DNA of 64,000 bases from Actinomycetes bacterium (GTDB taxonomy: Bacteria > Actinomycetota > Actinomycetes > Nanopelagicales > Nanopelagicaceae). The notes beneath the pieces were generated by a model. That model searched no databases. It saw only the letters and a program-made list of their open reading frames with translations, and was not told the origin of the DNA. The position numbers were made by a program, and so were the translations under genes. Below, piece after piece: positions 8,627 to 19,119 of the stretch. Every line of letters begins with the position of its first letter. Positions within the stretch are counted from its first letter, which is position 1. Location: contig OX376642.1 in NCBI GenBank assembly GCA_947383695.1, positions 1,302,001 to 1,366,000 on the forward strand. Reading direction: 5' to 3'.

Positions 8627-11128
8627 CTAAGCTGTAGGTGCTTCTGCAAGATCTTCAGGAGTATCAGGCAGTGATGCCTTTGGTGCTCCCTTAAATGTGA
8701 AGACAGCTTCTGCGCCAACACCTTCAACATCTACAACGATGATCTCGCCAGCCTTGAGCTCACCAAACAAGATGCGCTCTGACAATGAGTCTTCGATCTC
8801 GCGTTGGATTACACGACGCAATGGACGCGCACCTAACAATGGATCGTAACCACGCTCTGCAAGAAGATCCTTTGCAGCAGGTGTGAGCTCGATGCCCATG
8901 TCTTTTGCCTGCAAACGATCATCAAGGTTCTTAAGCATTAAATCAACGATCTGAATGATCTGTGGCTTAGTCAACTGGTGGAAGACGATGATGTCATCGA
9001 TACGGTTGAGGAACTCAGGGCGGAAGTGTGACTTAAGTTCATCACTTACCTTGCCCTTCATGCGCTCATAATTTGTTAGATCATCATCTGAGTTCGCAAA
9101 GCCAAGCCCGAGTGACTTAGAGATGTCACGAGTACCAAGGTTTGTTGTCATGATGATCACAGTGTTCTTGAAATCTACTGTTCGGCCTTGTGAATCTGTC
9201 AGGCGTCCATCTTCAAGTACTTGTAGAAGTGAGTTGAAGATATCTGGGTGAGCCTTTTCGATTTCATCGAAGAGAACAACTGAGAATGGACGACGGCGTA
9301 CCTTTTCAGTGAGCTGTCCACCCTCGTCATATCCGACATACCCTGGAGGTGCACCAAACAAACGTGATGCGGTGTGACGCTCTGAGTACTCAGACATATC
9401 TAGTTGAATTAACGCATCCTGATCACCAAACAAGAATGATGCAAGTGTGCGAGAAAGTTCTGTCTTACCAACACCAGAAGGACCAGCGAAGATAAATGAT
9501 CCACCTGGACGACGTGGATCCTTTAGACCTGCGCGAGTACGACGGATTGCTTGTGACAACGCCTTGATCGCTTGATCCTGTCCGATAACACGGTTATGTA
9601 GTTCATCCTCCATGCGAAGCAGACGTGCTGTCTCTTCTTCAGTGAGTTTGAATACAGGAATACCAGTTGAAAGAGAAAGTACCTGCGCGATGAGTTCCTC
9701 ATCAACCTCGGTGACCTTATCGAGATCTGTTGCCTTCCAATTCTTTTCAGCCTCATGCTTTTCAGCGATTAAGTTCTTTTCCTTATCGCGAAGAGTTGCT
9801 GCTAATTCAAAATCCTGACCATCAATCGCAGACTCTTTCTCCTTGCGAGCATTTGCGATCTTGTCATCAAACTCGCGTAGCTCTGCTGGAGCTGTCATGC
9901 GCTTAATGCGAAGACGTGATCCTGCTTCATCAATAAGGTCGATCGCCTTGTCTGGCAAGAAACGATCTGAAACATAACGATCAGCCATGTTTGCAGCAGC
10001 TGCGAGCGCACCATCGGTAATTGATACACGGTGGTGAGTTTCGTAGCGGTCGCGAAGACCCTTCAAAATCTCAATGGTGTGAGCTACTGATGGCTCCTTC
10101 ACCTGAATTGGCTGGAAACGGCGCTCAAGAGCTGCATCCTTCTCAACATGCTTGCGGTACTCATCAAGTGTTGTTGCACCAATTGTCTGTAGCTCACCGC
10201 GGGCAAGCATTGGCTTCAAGATGCTTGCAGCATCAATCGCACCTTCTGCAGCTCCTGCGCCTACAAGTGTGTGAATCTCATCGATGAAAAGAATGATGTC
10301 ACCACGAGTTTTGATCTCTTTGAGAACCTTCTTCAGGCGCTCTTCGAAATCTCCACGGTAACGAGAACCAGCAACTAACGCACCTAGATCAAGTGAGTAC
10401 AGCTGCTTATCCTTCAAAGTTTCTGGAACATCATTCTTGTAAATCGCTTGTGCAAGACCTTCAACAACCGCGGTCTTACCAACACCTGGTTCACCAATAA
10501 GAACTGGGTTGTTCTTTGTACGACGTGAAAGAACCTGCATCACACGTTCGATCTCATTTTCGCGACCAATAACTGGATCTAGCTTTCCTTCACGTGCTGC
10601 TTGTGTCAGATTGCGACCAAATTGATCAAGTACTAATGATGTCGAAGGAGTTCCTTCTGCCGGTCCTCCAGTTTGTACAGCTTCCTTACCCTGGTAACCA
10701 GAAAGAAGTTGAATTACTTGTTGACGAACACGATTAAGGTCTGCACCAAGCTTTACAAGAACCTGTGCTGCAACGCCTTCACCTTCACGGATTAATCCAA
10801 GAAGGATGTGCTCTGTTCCAATGTAGTTGTGACCTAACTGCAACGCTTCGCGAAGTGAGAGTTCAAGAACCTTCTTTGCGCGCGGAGTAAATGGAATGTG
10901 GCCACTTGGTGCTTGCTGACCTTGTCCGATGATCTCTTCAACTTGTGCGCGAACGCCTTCAAGTGAGATGCCTAGAGATTCCAGCGCCTTAGCTGCAACG
11001 CCTTCACCTTCGTGGATTAAACCCAGAAGGATGTGCTCTGTGCCGATGTAGTTGTGGTTGAGCATGCGTGCTTCTTCTTGGGCCAGCACGACAACGCGAC
11101 GGGCTCGGTCTGTAAAGCGCTCAAACAT
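8627..11128 (-). CDS. clpC: ATP-dependent Clp protease ATP-binding subunit ClpC
   Basis: 833 aa. Class I Hsp100 unfoldase that feeds substrates to ClpP. Two Clp-N repeats (residues about 5-145, each with [14 protein letters not shown]) are followed by AAA domain 1 with GEPGVGKT near 215, a UVR/coiled-coil middle domain near 415-475, and AAA domain 2 with GPSGVGKT near 550. An LGF element near 700 (LGLGFAN) differs from the canonical IGF loops, and [10 protein letters not shown] marks the D2-small domain. A strong Shine-Dalgarno AAAGGAG lies 8 bp before the ATG. It has its own promoter region and terminator, so it is a separate unit from lysS. Confidence 0.97.
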   Translation of the reverse strand: MFERFTDRARRVVVLAQEEARMLNHNYIGTEHILLGLIHEGEGVAAKALESLGISLEGVRAQVEEIIGQGQQAPSGHIPFTPRAKKVLELSLREALQLGHNYIGTEHILLGLIREGEGVAAQVLVKLGADLNRVRQQVIQLLSGYQGKEAVQTGGPAEGTPSTSLVLDQFGRNLTQAAREGKLDPVIGRENEIERVMQVLSRRTKNNPVLIGEPGVGKTAVVEGLAQAIYKNDVPETLKDKQLYSLDLGALVAGSRYRGDFEERLKKVLKEIKTRGDIILFIDEIHTLVGAGAAEGAIDAASILKPMLARGELQTIGATTLDEYRKHVEKDAALERRFQPIQVKEPSVAHTIEILKGLRDRYETHHRVSITDGALAAAANMADRYVSDRFLPDKAIDLIDEAGSRLRIKRMTAPAELREFDDKIANARKEKESAIDGQDFELAATLRDKEKNLIAEKHEAEKNWKATDLDKVTEVDEELIAQVLSLSTGIPVFKLTEEETARLLRMEDELHNRVIGQDQAIKALSQAIRRTRAGLKDPRRPGGSFIFAGPSGVGKTELSRTLASFLFGDQDALIQLDMSEYSERHTASRLFGAPPGYVGYDEGGQLTEKVRRRPFSVVLFDEIEKAHPDIFNSLLQVLEDGRLTDSQGRTVDFKNTVIIMTTNLGTRDISKSLGLGFANSDDDLTNYERMKGKVSDELKSHFRPEFLNRIDDIIVFHQLTKPQIIQIVDLMLKNLDDRLQAKDMGIELTPAAKDLLAERGYDPLLGARPLRRVIQREIEDSLSERILFGELKAGEIIVVDVEGVGAEAVFTFKGAPKASLPDTPEDLAEAPTA

Positions 11129-11160
11129 GGGCGGTGCTCCTTTGGATCGTTCTTTCGTTA

Positions 11161-11194
11161 AGCCTAATACCTGCGGGCCTACGCTCGCGAGGCG
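11161..11194 (-). promoter_or_regulatory. clpC promoter region with GC-rich palindrome at -35
   Basis: On the minus strand a TAGGCT -10 box (11161-11166) lies about 33 bp before the clpC ATG. A near-palindrome, CGCTCGCGAGGCG (11182-11194) with perfect core CTCGCGAG, covers the -35 position. Actinobacterial clpC genes are often activated by ClgR at CGC-N5-GCG sites; here the arms are seven bases apart, so the match is not exact. The rest of the gap 11195-11301 contains only weak inverted repeats. Confidence 0.35.
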
Positions 11195-11301
11195 GAATGC
11201 TTCTGACTTTTACAACCCCAAATGTGGCGGGGTTATGCCCGAAAATGGACTAAATCTGGGTCTTTACAGCTTCTTGAGCAATTCTCTGGGCTGCAAATTG
11301 C

Positions 11302-11793
11302 TTACAGCTTTTTGAGCATACGGGTATTTCCCAGGGTATTGGGCTTTACCGACTCTAGATCCAAGAACTCAGCCACACCGGCATCGTAGGAACGTAGGAG
11401 CTCCTTATAAATCTCAGGTTCAACCGGTGTTCCTTCAATAACCTCAAAGCCATGGCGACCAAAGAACTTTGTTTCAAAGGTCAGACAGAAAATTCTCTTT
11501 ACTCCGATGTTCTGTGCACGCTCAATAATGGAATCCAAGATTTGATGTCCAACACCTTTGCCACGAAGATCCTCTGAAACCGCAACTGTGCGAACTTCAG
11601 CTAGATCTTCCCACAACACGTGCAATGCGCCGCAACCAACAACTTGATCGCCTTCGACTGCAACTGTGAACTCCTGCACGCTTTCATACAAAGTTACAGT
11701 TTCTTTTGAGAGCAAACGACCCTGTGGTGCATACGAATCAATTAATTGGCGAATGCCTTTAATGTCGCGGGTTTGTGCTGGACGTATCTGCAT
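11302..11793 (-). CDS. argA: Amino-acid N-acetyltransferase (actinobacterial ArgA type)
   Basis: 163 aa. A stand-alone GNAT resembling mycobacterial Rv2747: MQIRPAQTRDIKGIRQLIDSY at the N-terminus, EDLAEVRTVAV then LRGKGVGHQIL for acetyl-CoA, and FETKFFGRHGFEVI near the end. Members acetylate the alpha-amino group of glutamate or glutamine to enter arginine synthesis, and lack the kinase-like domain of enterobacterial ArgA. It follows lysS by 3 bp and is the last gene of the long minus-strand block. Substrate specificity is inferred from the family. Confidence 0.75.
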   Translation of the reverse strand: MQIRPAQTRDIKGIRQLIDSYAPQGRLLSKETVTLYESVQEFTVAVEGDQVVGCGALHVLWEDLAEVRTVAVSEDLRGKGVGHQILDSIIERAQNIGVKRIFCLTFETKFFGRHGFEVIEGTPVEPEIYKELLRSYDAGVAEFLDLESVKPNTLGNTRMLKKL

Positions 11794-11796
11794 TGA

Positions 11797-13302
11797 TTAA
11801 TCAACTTCTGGCTTAACAAGTGGGAACAAAATAGTTTCGCGAATTCCAAGGCCAGTTAACGCCATGAGTAAACGATCAACACCCATTCCCATTCCACCAG
11901 TTGGTGGCATTGCAAACTCCATTGCGCGCAAGAAATCTTCATCAACCTGCATCGCTTCAAGATCACCCTTTGAACCAAGTGTTGCTTGTTCAACTAAACG
12001 ATCACGTTGTACAACTGGATCGATGAGCTCGGAATATCCTGTTGCAAGTTCAAATCCATCAATGTAGAGATCCCATTTTTCTGCAACACCCGGAAGTTCG
12101 CGGTGTGCACGTACCAGTGGAGATGTATCAACTGGGAATCCCATAACAAATGTTGGTTCAACCAATAGATGGCGAGCAACATGTTCGAAGATCTCTTCTG
12201 CAAGCTTTCCTGTGATCCACTTTGGATCAATCTTCATGCCTAGCTTTTCAGCGATCTTCTTCAAATCTGCATACGGGGTAAGGGCTGTAACGCTCTCGCC
12301 AACACCATTCGAAATAGCGTCATACAAGGAGATTTGCTTCCACTGTCCACCCAGGTCGGCTTGGCGACCATCGTGGTGGGTAACAACATGTGAACCTGCA
12401 ACTGCCATCGCAGCGTTTTGAACCAAGGTGCGAGTTAAATCTGCAATTGACATCCAGTCGCCGTAGGCCATGTAACTTTCAATCATCGCAAACTCAGGAG
12501 AGTGAGATGAATCTGCGCCTTCATTACGGAAGTTACGGTTGATCTCAAATACACGTTCGATTCCACCAACAACGCAACGCTTCAAGAAAAGCTCAGGCGC
12601 AATGCGTAGATAAAGATCCATGTCATAGGCGTTTGAGAAAGATTTAAATGGGCGAGCAGCTGCTCCACCATGCATGACCTGCAACATTGGTGTTTCTACT
12701 TCGACAAAGTTTGCCTTATCAAATGTGTCGCGCAATGACTTCATTACCGCAGGACGCATACGTGCATTGCTGCGCGCTTCTGGGCGAACGATTAAATCTA
12801 CATAACGCATGCGAACACGTGTCTCTTCAGACATTGGCTTGTGATCATTTGGCAGTGGACGCAATGACTTAGATGCCAAGGTCCAAGAATTTGCCAAGAT
12901 TGAAAGTTCGCCGCGCTTTGATGTGATGATCTCGCCGGTAATTGAAACAATGTCACCAAGATCAATATCTGCTTTCCAGGAATCAAGAACCTCTTGTCCG
13001 ACCTTGTCTAAAGACAACATCGCCTGAAGCTCTGTTCCATCACCTTCGCGCAGGGTTGCAAAACAAAGTTTTCCAGTATCGCGCTTAAAGATAATTCGAC
13101 CAGTTAATGACTCAACATCACCTGTTGCTACATCGATCTCAAGACCGACATACTTTTCGCGAACCTCTTTGAGTGATTTTGTGCGAGGCACAGAGACTGG
13201 ATAAGGCTCAACGTTGCGCTCCAATAAAGATGCGCGCTTTTCACGTCGAATACGGAGCTGCTCAGGCAGATCCTCTTCCGTAGGTAAATTCTCTGTACTC
13301 AT
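11797..13302 (-). CDS. lysS: Lysyl-tRNA synthetase (class II)
   Basis: 501 aa. Charges tRNA-Lys. An OB-fold anticodon domain (residues about 55-150) precedes the class II core, with motif 2 around FRNEGADSSHSPEF and motif 3 GMGVDRLLMALTG near 475-487. There is no N-terminal membrane domain, so this is the plain LysS form and not mycobacterial LysX. It lies in the usual actinobacterial place after coaX; a TAGACT hexamer 9 bp before the ATG may give an internal promoter. Lsr2, often found between lysS and clpC, is absent. Confidence 0.96.
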   Translation of the reverse strand: MSTENLPTEEDLPEQLRIRREKRASLLERNVEPYPVSVPRTKSLKEVREKYVGLEIDVATGDVESLTGRIIFKRDTGKLCFATLREGDGTELQAMLSLDKVGQEVLDSWKADIDLGDIVSITGEIITSKRGELSILANSWTLASKSLRPLPNDHKPMSEETRVRMRYVDLIVRPEARSNARMRPAVMKSLRDTFDKANFVEVETPMLQVMHGGAAARPFKSFSNAYDMDLYLRIAPELFLKRCVVGGIERVFEINRNFRNEGADSSHSPEFAMIESYMAYGDWMSIADLTRTLVQNAAMAVAGSHVVTHHDGRQADLGGQWKQISLYDAISNGVGESVTALTPYADLKKIAEKLGMKIDPKWITGKLAEEIFEHVARHLLVEPTFVMGFPVDTSPLVRAHRELPGVAEKWDLYIDGFELATGYSELIDPVVQRDRLVEQATLGSKGDLEAMQVDEDFLRAMEFAMPPTGGMGMGVDRLLMALTGLGIRETILFPLVKPEVD

Positions 13303-13322
13303 AGGTCGTGAAGTCTACCGAC

Positions 13323-14087
13323 TCATGCATTTCGTTCGTGAATTAGGCGAAGCCCAATCAGCGTCAAATCAGGCTCATGATGGTCGATAGTTTCTGAAAC
13401 TCCGATAATTAATGGCGCTAATCCGCCTGTAGCAATGACAGTTGGCTTTGCTGAATAACTTTCTAGTAGCTCGGCAGTGATGCGATCTACTAATCCATCA
13501 ACCTGACCGGCAAATCCATAAATCGTTCCCGATTGCAGCGCCTCGACTGTGTTTTTACCAATGACATTCTTTGGCTTAATCAGCTCAACCTTACGAAGTT
13601 GGGCTGCACGTGAAGCTAGTGCATCAACAGAGATTTCAATGCCGGGTGCAAGTGCTCCACCTAGAAACTCTCCCTTTGGTGAAACAACATCAAGATTTGT
13701 GGATGTTCCAAAGTCAACAACAATTGCTGGACCGCCAAAGAGTGTGTGAGCGGCCAAGGTGTTAACGATGCGATCAGCACCGATCTCCTTTGGGTTATCT
13801 ACTAACAGTGGAACGCCTGTTTTGATGCCTGGTTCAACAATTGTGACTCGAACATCTGAAAAATAATCAGCGATCATTGTGCGAAGTTCGCGCAAGGTGG
13901 CAGGAACTGTGGAACATACAGATAGTCCAGTTAAGTTGTAATCCTCAACTAGTGCGCGGTACTGCAGCCATAGCTCATCAGCTGTGCTGCGAGGATCGGT
14001 CTTTACGCGCCAGGATCTCACCATCTCCTTGTCATCAAAGATTCCAAGTACGGTATTTGTATTTCCGACGTCAACTGTTAATAACAT
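13323..14087 (-). CDS. coaX: Type III pantothenate kinase
   Basis: 254 aa. Phosphorylates pantothenate, the first step of CoA synthesis. The ASKHA phosphate motif DVGNTNTVLGIF is at residues 5-16, GADRIVN near 102-108, and DFGTSTNLDVV near 123-133, all typical of CoaX. It begins 2 bp after the panC stop, so pantothenate is made and activated by adjacent genes. Confidence 0.95.
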   Translation of the reverse strand: MLLTVDVGNTNTVLGIFDDKEMVRSWRVKTDPRSTADELWLQYRALVEDYNLTGLSVCSTVPATLRELRTMIADYFSDVRVTIVEPGIKTGVPLLVDNPKEIGADRIVNTLAAHTLFGGPAIVVDFGTSTNLDVVSPKGEFLGGALAPGIEISVDALASRAAQLRKVELIKPKNVIGKNTVEALQSGTIYGFAGQVDGLVDRITAELLESYSAKPTVIATGGLAPLIIGVSETIDHHEPDLTLIGLRLIHERNA

Positions 14088-14089
14088 CG

Positions 14090-14842
14090 TTATCTCCCCA
14101 CCATTTGCATGTTGTCTATTAAGCGAACACCTTCCACCCAGCCAGCAATAATTGCTCTACGGTTTTCTGTACCGTCATTGGCGGGTGAAAAATCCTTTTC
14201 ATCAATAATTGTTGCGTAATCCTTTTCAAAGCTTGGCTCAGTAGACAGGGTCGAGTTCAGTATCTCCTGAGCAATCTCTACCGTTGGAGCTAACTTTGCT
14301 GCAGCAAGGGCTCGATGAATAACCAGCGCAATATCTCGTCCGCGCTCACTTAATCGAACATTGCGTGAAGACATCGCTAAGCCATCAAACTCTCGCACGG
14401 TAGGAACAGCAACTATCTCTACCTTGCTCTTCATCGCTTTGATAATTGTTAGCTGCTGAAAATCCTTTTCACCAAATACAGCTTTATCTGGCTTTGCAAT
14501 TGCAAACAAACGATCCACAACAGTTACAACTCCATCAAAGTGACCTGGACGAGACGCTCCTTCAAACTTGTTTCCTAACGGTCCTGCACTCAGTGTCTTA
14601 AAGCCTTCTGGATACAGATCTTCATACTCTGGAAACCAGACTTCATTAGCGCCAGCAATAGTTGCGATTTCGATATCACGTTGTGGTGTGCGGGGATAGT
14701 TTTCTAAATCCTCTTTGTTTTCAAACTGAAGTGGATTAACAAAAATACTGACAATGACATCTTTATCTAATGTGCGCGCACGTTTAATCAACGCTTGGTG
14801 GCCTTTATGCAAGGCGCCCATTGTTGGCACTAATACAGTCAT
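14090..14842 (-). CDS. panC: Pantothenate synthetase
   Basis: 250 aa. Condenses pantoate with beta-alanine using ATP. The protein opens directly with VPTMGALHKGH (HIGH-like motif), about 20 residues closer to the N-terminus than in most PanC proteins. FGEKDFQQL near 120-128 and the SSRNVRLSE loop near 158-166 bind ATP and substrate. No upstream in-frame start was preferred because 14843-14896 is a short gap after folK. The panD gene that often follows panC is absent; coaX follows directly. Confidence 0.93.
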   Translation of the reverse strand: MTVLVPTMGALHKGHQALIKRARTLDKDVIVSIFVNPLQFENKEDLENYPRTPQRDIEIATIAGANEVWFPEYEDLYPEGFKTLSAGPLGNKFEGASRPGHFDGVVTVVDRLFAIAKPDKAVFGEKDFQQLTIIKAMKSKVEIVAVPTVREFDGLAMSSRNVRLSERGRDIALVIHRALAAAKLAPTVEIAQEILNSTLSTEPSFEKDYATIIDEKDFSPANDGTENRRAIIAGWVEGVRLIDNMQMVGR

Positions 14843-14896
14843 TTCAGTGGCTCCAGTCCTTTCGGGGTACCGGGCGAGATACTGCGAACTTTACCG

Positions 14897-15346
14897 CTAA
14901 GCAGGCAATTGCTCCAAAAGTTCTTTTATCGGCCCATGCGTAAGCAAGATCGCATCAGGCTCAATTTCAAACCATGGTTGTAAAACAAAGCGACGTTCAT
15001 GCGCACGAGGGTGTGGAAGTTGTAACTCATCAGCCTTGCTGAGCAATCCACCGTACTGAATCAAATCCAAATCAATTGTTCGCGGACCCCACTGCACAAC
15101 TCTTTCCCTGCCTAAACTCTTTTCAATTCCATGCAGCAGGGATAACAAATCCATTGCCGGAAGCTCACTATCGATTATGCATACAGCATTTAAGTAATCA
15201 GGTTGTTCTGGACCACCTACGGGTGCCGTTGAATAGTATGTAGAAACACTTTTCACATCAGTTGCCTCGCGCAGTAAAGCAACGGCTAAATCTAGGTTTT
15301 CTTGTGGGTTGCCAATGTTGGCACCTAATGCAATTACAGCTTTCAT
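14897..15346 (-). CDS. folK: HPPK, 6-hydroxymethyl-dihydropterin pyrophosphokinase
   Basis: 149 aa. Transfers pyrophosphate to 6-hydroxymethyl-dihydropterin. It has ALGANIGNPQENL at the N-terminus, VGGPEQPDYLNAV near 43-55, and the HPPK signature GPRTIDLDLIQYGG near 87-100 with LPHPRAHERRFVL near 110-122. The start overlaps the folB stop by 4 bp. Confidence 0.95.
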   Translation of the reverse strand: MKAVIALGANIGNPQENLDLAVALLREATDVKSVSTYYSTAPVGGPEQPDYLNAVCIIDSELPAMDLLSLLHGIEKSLGRERVVQWGPRTIDLDLIQYGGLLSKADELQLPHPRAHERRFVLQPWFEIEPDAILLTHGPIKELLEQLPA

Positions 15347-15705
15347 CGAACTCGTGTAACAACCACAGCTATATCTTTTAATTGCGCAGCAACAGGTGCT
15401 TGTGGTTTATGAACTGTCACAGAAACCTGCTGCACCTTTAAATGTTGATTCAAAACCCTTTCAGCAATTCTTCCCGCTAGTTTTTCAATCAAGTTAACTG
15501 GATTACTGGTTATCTCCTCGACAACAAGATCAGTTATCTCTGCATAATTGACAGTGTCTTCAATTGCATCTGAGTTAGAAGGCGCGGTTAAATCGATACT
15601 CAGAGTTAAATCTATAAAAAAGTCTTGTCCATCTTTTCGCTCATGATCGAAAACACCGTGGTACCCAAAGCCATGAATTCCGGTCAAAATTATTTGATCC
15701 TTCAT
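15343..15705 (-). CDS. folB: Dihydroneopterin aldolase
   Basis: 120 aa. Converts dihydroneopterin to 6-hydroxymethyl-dihydropterin. GIHGFGYHGVFDHERKDGQDF at the N-terminus (split here as GIHGFGYHG and the following Glu) and the catalytic Lys region LIEKLAGRIAERVL near 75-88 identify it. It overlaps folP by 4 bp and folK by 4 bp, so translation of the fol genes is tightly coupled. Confidence 0.94.
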   Translation of the reverse strand: MKDQIILTGIHGFGYHGVFDHERKDGQDFFIDLTLSIDLTAPSNSDAIEDTVNYAEITDLVVEEITSNPVNLIEKLAGRIAERVLNQHLKVQQVSVTVHKPQAPVAAQLKDIAVVVTRVR

Positions 15706-16457
15706 GAACTGAGCACCTCCTTATGTGGTTTCACACTATGAACTCTAACCGCCCACACACCAGTTGTGCCAAGTCGTTTTGTTAAATCAATTGTGGCCTG
15801 CTCTCTTTCATCTGGTGTGTCTCCACCTAAGAACCTCTTGCGAGATGCGCCAACTAAGACCGGGTATCCAAGTTCAACAAAGCGATCGATTGCATCAATG
15901 ATCGCCCAGTTATGTTCTGCATCTTTTGCAAAGCCAATACCTGGATCGATAATTAACTTATCCTTCTGTATTCCGGCATCAAGGGCAGCATCAATACGCT
16001 CATTGAGCTCTGCAATCACATCATTAACAACATCACCATAAATAGCCTTGGAATTCATATCTTTTGACTGTCCCCGCCAATGCATCGCAATGTAAGGAAC
16101 TTTCAAGCGAGCTGCGGTCTGCAACATCGCATCGTCTGCTAATCCCCCGCTGACATCATTAATGATTGCTGCACCCGCTTTAATTGCAGCTTCTGCCGTG
16201 CTTGCCCGCATTGTGTCTATGCTGATTGTGGCGCCATGTTTAGCTAACTCGGTAATTACAGGAATAGTGCGTGCAATCTCTTCTTCTTCACTAACTCGTT
16301 CTGCACCTGGTCGAGTTGATTCGCCGCCAACATCAATGATGTCGACACCTTCTGCGATCATTTCGATCCCGCGAGCTACCGCTGCCTCGAATTCATTATG
16401 TCTTCCACCATCGGCAAATGAATCTGGAGTTACATTCAAGATGCCCATGACCAACAT
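15702..16457 (-). CDS. folP: Dihydropteroate synthase
   Basis: 251 aa, slightly short for the family. Joins 6-hydroxymethyl-dihydropterin pyrophosphate to p-aminobenzoate; target of sulfonamides. Signature 1 is MGILNVTPDSFADGG at residues 4-18; signature 2, DVGGESTRPGA, is near 42-52. PGIGFAKDAEHN and GASRKRFLGG complete the TIM-barrel active site. Three bases separate it from folE. Confidence 0.95.
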   Translation of the reverse strand: MLVMGILNVTPDSFADGGRHNEFEAAVARGIEMIAEGVDIIDVGGESTRPGAERVSEEEEIARTIPVITELAKHGATISIDTMRASTAEAAIKAGAAIINDVSGGLADDAMLQTAARLKVPYIAMHWRGQSKDMNSKAIYGDVVNDVIAELNERIDAALDAGIQKDKLIIDPGIGFAKDAEHNWAIIDAIDRFVELGYPVLVGASRKRFLGGDTPDEREQATIDLTKRLGTTGVWAVRVHSVKPHKEVLSS

Positions 16458-16460
16458 GGC

Positions 16461-17042
16461 TTAGCCCTTAGTGATTAAGGAGATCGCTTCTGCGCGAGTA
16501 GCAGGATTGTTTAACGCTCCACGCACTGCAGATGTAGTTGTTCGTGCATGAGATTTCTTAACTCCACGCATCGACATACATAAATGTTCGCAATCAATGA
16601 TGACGATTACGCCAAGTGGATCCAAGATCTCAACCATTGCATCTGCGATTTGTGTAGTTAATCGTTCTTGAACTTGTGGACGCTTTGAGTACATATCAAC
16701 TAAGCGCGCTAGCTTTGAAAGTCCGGTGATCTTTCCGCGTGGTATGTATCCAATATGTGCAACGCCATGGAAAGGAGTTAAGTGGTGTTCACAATGTGAA
16801 AAGACTTCGATGTCACGAACAATTACTAACTCTTCATGTCCGATATCAAAGGTAGTAGTTAAAACATCTTCAGGTGATTGCCACAGGCCTTCAAAGTTTT
16901 CCTTCATGGCGCGAGCAACTCGAGCTGGAGTTTCCTTTAAGCCTTCGCGATCAGGGTCCTCGCCTAGGGCTAAAAGCAGTTCGCGGACAGCCTTTTCCGC
17001 ACGTTGCTGGTCGTAAGGACCAGAAGCACGTCCATCGCTCAT
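16461..17042 (-). CDS. folE: GTP cyclohydrolase I
   Basis: 193 aa from the ATG at 17042. The frame is open up to 17117, but that would run into ftsH and add 25 unlike residues; 17042 lies 8 bp past the ftsH stop. The enzyme converts GTP to dihydroneopterin triphosphate. Zinc and active-site residues are in [13 protein letters not shown] near 82-94 and [10 protein letters not shown] near 150-159, followed by the conserved [13 protein letters not shown]. It starts the folE-P-B-K series. Confidence 0.94.
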   Translation of the reverse strand: MSDGRASGPYDQQRAEKAVRELLLALGEDPDREGLKETPARVARAMKENFEGLWQSPEDVLTTTFDIGHEELVIVRDIEVFSHCEHHLTPFHGVAHIGYIPRGKITGLSKLARLVDMYSKRPQVQERLTTQIADAMVEILDPLGVIVIIDCEHLCMSMRGVKKSHARTTTSAVRGALNNPATRAEAISLITKG

Positions 17043-17049
17043 CGTGATC

Positions 17050-19101
17050 TTATTTACCGTCACTTGCAGCCTTCTTGCGTCGCACAGACTTCTTCTCTTT
17101 AGCAACCGGTTCAACAACTAAACGCTCTGGAACATCAACTGGAGGCTGATCTGAAGGTATACGTGTTGCAGAGCCTGTCCATGCAGGACGCTTTGTAACC
17201 AACTTGACCTTCTTGAATATCGCTGCGATCTCCTCTTTATTAAGGGTTTCCTTCTCAAGAAGTTGGATCACCATTTCATCAAGAATCTTTCGATTAGCAA
17301 CCAAAATATCAAAGGCTTCTTGATGTGCATTTTCAATTAATACCCGAATTTCACGATCTACAACTGCAGCAATGTTTTCGCTGTAATCGCGTTGGTGTCC
17401 GTAATCGCGACCAAGGAATGGTTCAGTTGAACCACCACCTAGTTTGATAGCACCGACAGCTTCAGTCATTCCGTACTGAGTAACCATTGCACGAGCAAGT
17501 GCAGTTGCCTTTTCAATATCATTTGATGCACCTGTTGATGGATCATGGAAAATTAGTTCTTCTGCTGCACGTCCACCTAATGAGTACGCCAATTGATCTA
17601 GCAACTGATTACGTGTTGTTGAGTACTTATCTTCATCTGGAAGAACCATTGTGTATCCAAGTGCGCGACCTCGAGGCATGATCGTGACCTTATGAACTGG
17701 ATCTGTATGTGGAAGCGCGTGCGCAACTAGAGCGTGACCTGCTTCGTGATACGCGGTAACACGACGTTCATCATCATTCATTAAACGTGATTTACGTTGT
17801 GGGCCTGCCATAACACGATCAATCGCTTCATCTAATTCGATGTTGCCGATTACCGCTTTGTTATCACGTGCTGAAAGCAAAGACGCTTCATTGAGAACAT
17901 TAGCAAGATCTGCACCTGTAAAACCAGGTGTACGACGTGCGTAATCAACTAGCTTTACCTCATCGCTGAGTGGCTTACCCTTTGCATGAACCTGCAAAAT
18001 CGCTTCACGTCCCTTGAGATCTGGACGATCAACTGCGATCTGACGATCAAAACGTCCTGGACGAAGTAACGCTGGATCTAAAACATCTGGACGGTTTGTA
18101 GCTGCAATCAAAATTACCTTTGAATTTTCCTCAAAGCCATCCATCTCGACAAGAAGTTGGTTAAGGGTTTGTTCACGTTCATCATGTCCACCACCCATAC
18201 CTGCACCACGTTGGCGACCAACGGCATCAATTTCATCGATGAAGACAATTGCTGGTGCGTTCTCTTTTGCTTGATTGAAGAGATCACGCACACGAGCTGC
18301 ACCAACACCAACAAACATTTCGACGAAATCTGAACCAGAGATTGAATAGAAAGGAACTCCGGCTTCACCAGCAACTGCGCGGGCTAGCAATGTCTTTCCA
18401 GTTCCTGGAGGGCCGAATAACAAAACTCCCTTAGGAATCTTTGCTCCTAGTGGTGCGTACTTTTCTGGTTTAGCTAAGAAATCTTTGATCTCATCAAGTT
18501 CGGCAAGAGCTTCATCTGCACCTGCAACATCCTTAAAGGTTGTCTTTGGAACATCATTATCCTGAAGTTTTGCGCGTGACTTTCCAAATTGAAAAACCTT
18601 GTTTCCGCCTTGAGCCTGGCTCATCATCCAGAAGAACAAGAAACCAATGAGCAAGAAGGGAACTATTGAAAAGAGGAATGAAACAAGAAGTGATTGCGAT
18701 GGAACCTTTACATTCCAACCCTTAGGTGGAGGATTTCCAGTAAGCGCATCAACAATTGTTGGCTCTTGGCGAGCAACATAAAAGGCTTCAACCTTTGAAG
18801 AACCCTTAATTAGCGTGCCAGGGTTGAGGATTAAGCGAATCTTCTGATCTTTATCTACTAACTCAGCGGATTGAACTTGGGCCTTTGAAATTGCATCTAA
18901 CGCCTGAGAAGTTTCAATTTGTGTGTAGCGATTTCCAGCTGATGAAATTTGTCCAAATACAGTAACCGCAAAAATCGCAGCAACAATCCAGAAAAGTGGT
19001 CCACGGAAAAGTCGTTGACTCTTTGTAGGAGCTTTTTTAGAAGGCTGCTTGCCTGAAAAACTCTTCTTCACTGGCTTCTTGGGCTTTTGTACTTGTGACA
19101 T
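17050..19101 (-). CDS. ftsH: ATP-dependent zinc metalloprotease FtsH
   Basis: 683 aa. Membrane-anchored AAA protease for quality control of membrane and regulatory proteins. TM1 lies around residues 34-52 and TM2 around 138-160 with an extracytoplasmic domain between. Walker A GPPGTGKT is at 230-237, the SRH segment [19 protein letters not shown] at about 334-352, and the zinc motif HEAGH at 452-456. The basic N-terminal tail is rich in Lys and Ser. It is flanked by hpt and folE as in other Actinobacteria. Confidence 0.97.
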   Translation of the reverse strand: MSQVQKPKKPVKKSFSGKQPSKKAPTKSQRLFRGPLFWIVAAIFAVTVFGQISSAGNRYTQIETSQALDAISKAQVQSAELVDKDQKIRLILNPGTLIKGSSKVEAFYVARQEPTIVDALTGNPPPKGWNVKVPSQSLLVSFLFSIVPFLLIGFLFFWMMSQAQGGNKVFQFGKSRAKLQDNDVPKTTFKDVAGADEALAELDEIKDFLAKPEKYAPLGAKIPKGVLLFGPPGTGKTLLARAVAGEAGVPFYSISGSDFVEMFVGVGAARVRDLFNQAKENAPAIVFIDEIDAVGRQRGAGMGGGHDEREQTLNQLLVEMDGFEENSKVILIAATNRPDVLDPALLRPGRFDRQIAVDRPDLKGREAILQVHAKGKPLSDEVKLVDYARRTPGFTGADLANVLNEASLLSARDNKAVIGNIELDEAIDRVMAGPQRKSRLMNDDERRVTAYHEAGHALVAHALPHTDPVHKVTIMPRGRALGYTMVLPDEDKYSTTRNQLLDQLAYSLGGRAAEELIFHDPSTGASNDIEKATALARAMVTQYGMTEAVGAIKLGGGSTEPFLGRDYGHQRDYSENIAAVVDREIRVLIENAHQEAFDILVANRKILDEMVIQLLEKETLNKEEIAAIFKKVKLVTKRPAWTGSATRIPSDQPPVDVPERLVVEPVAKEKKSVRRKKAASDGK

Positions 19102-19119
19102 ATATGGGGACTCCAGGGA

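Noticed and set aside
11214-11234. Inverted repeat AACCCC/GGGGTT between clpC and the acetyltransferase
   Set aside because: A 6-bp stem with no T-run on either strand and no gene ending next to it in the right direction. It is too weak to call a terminator.
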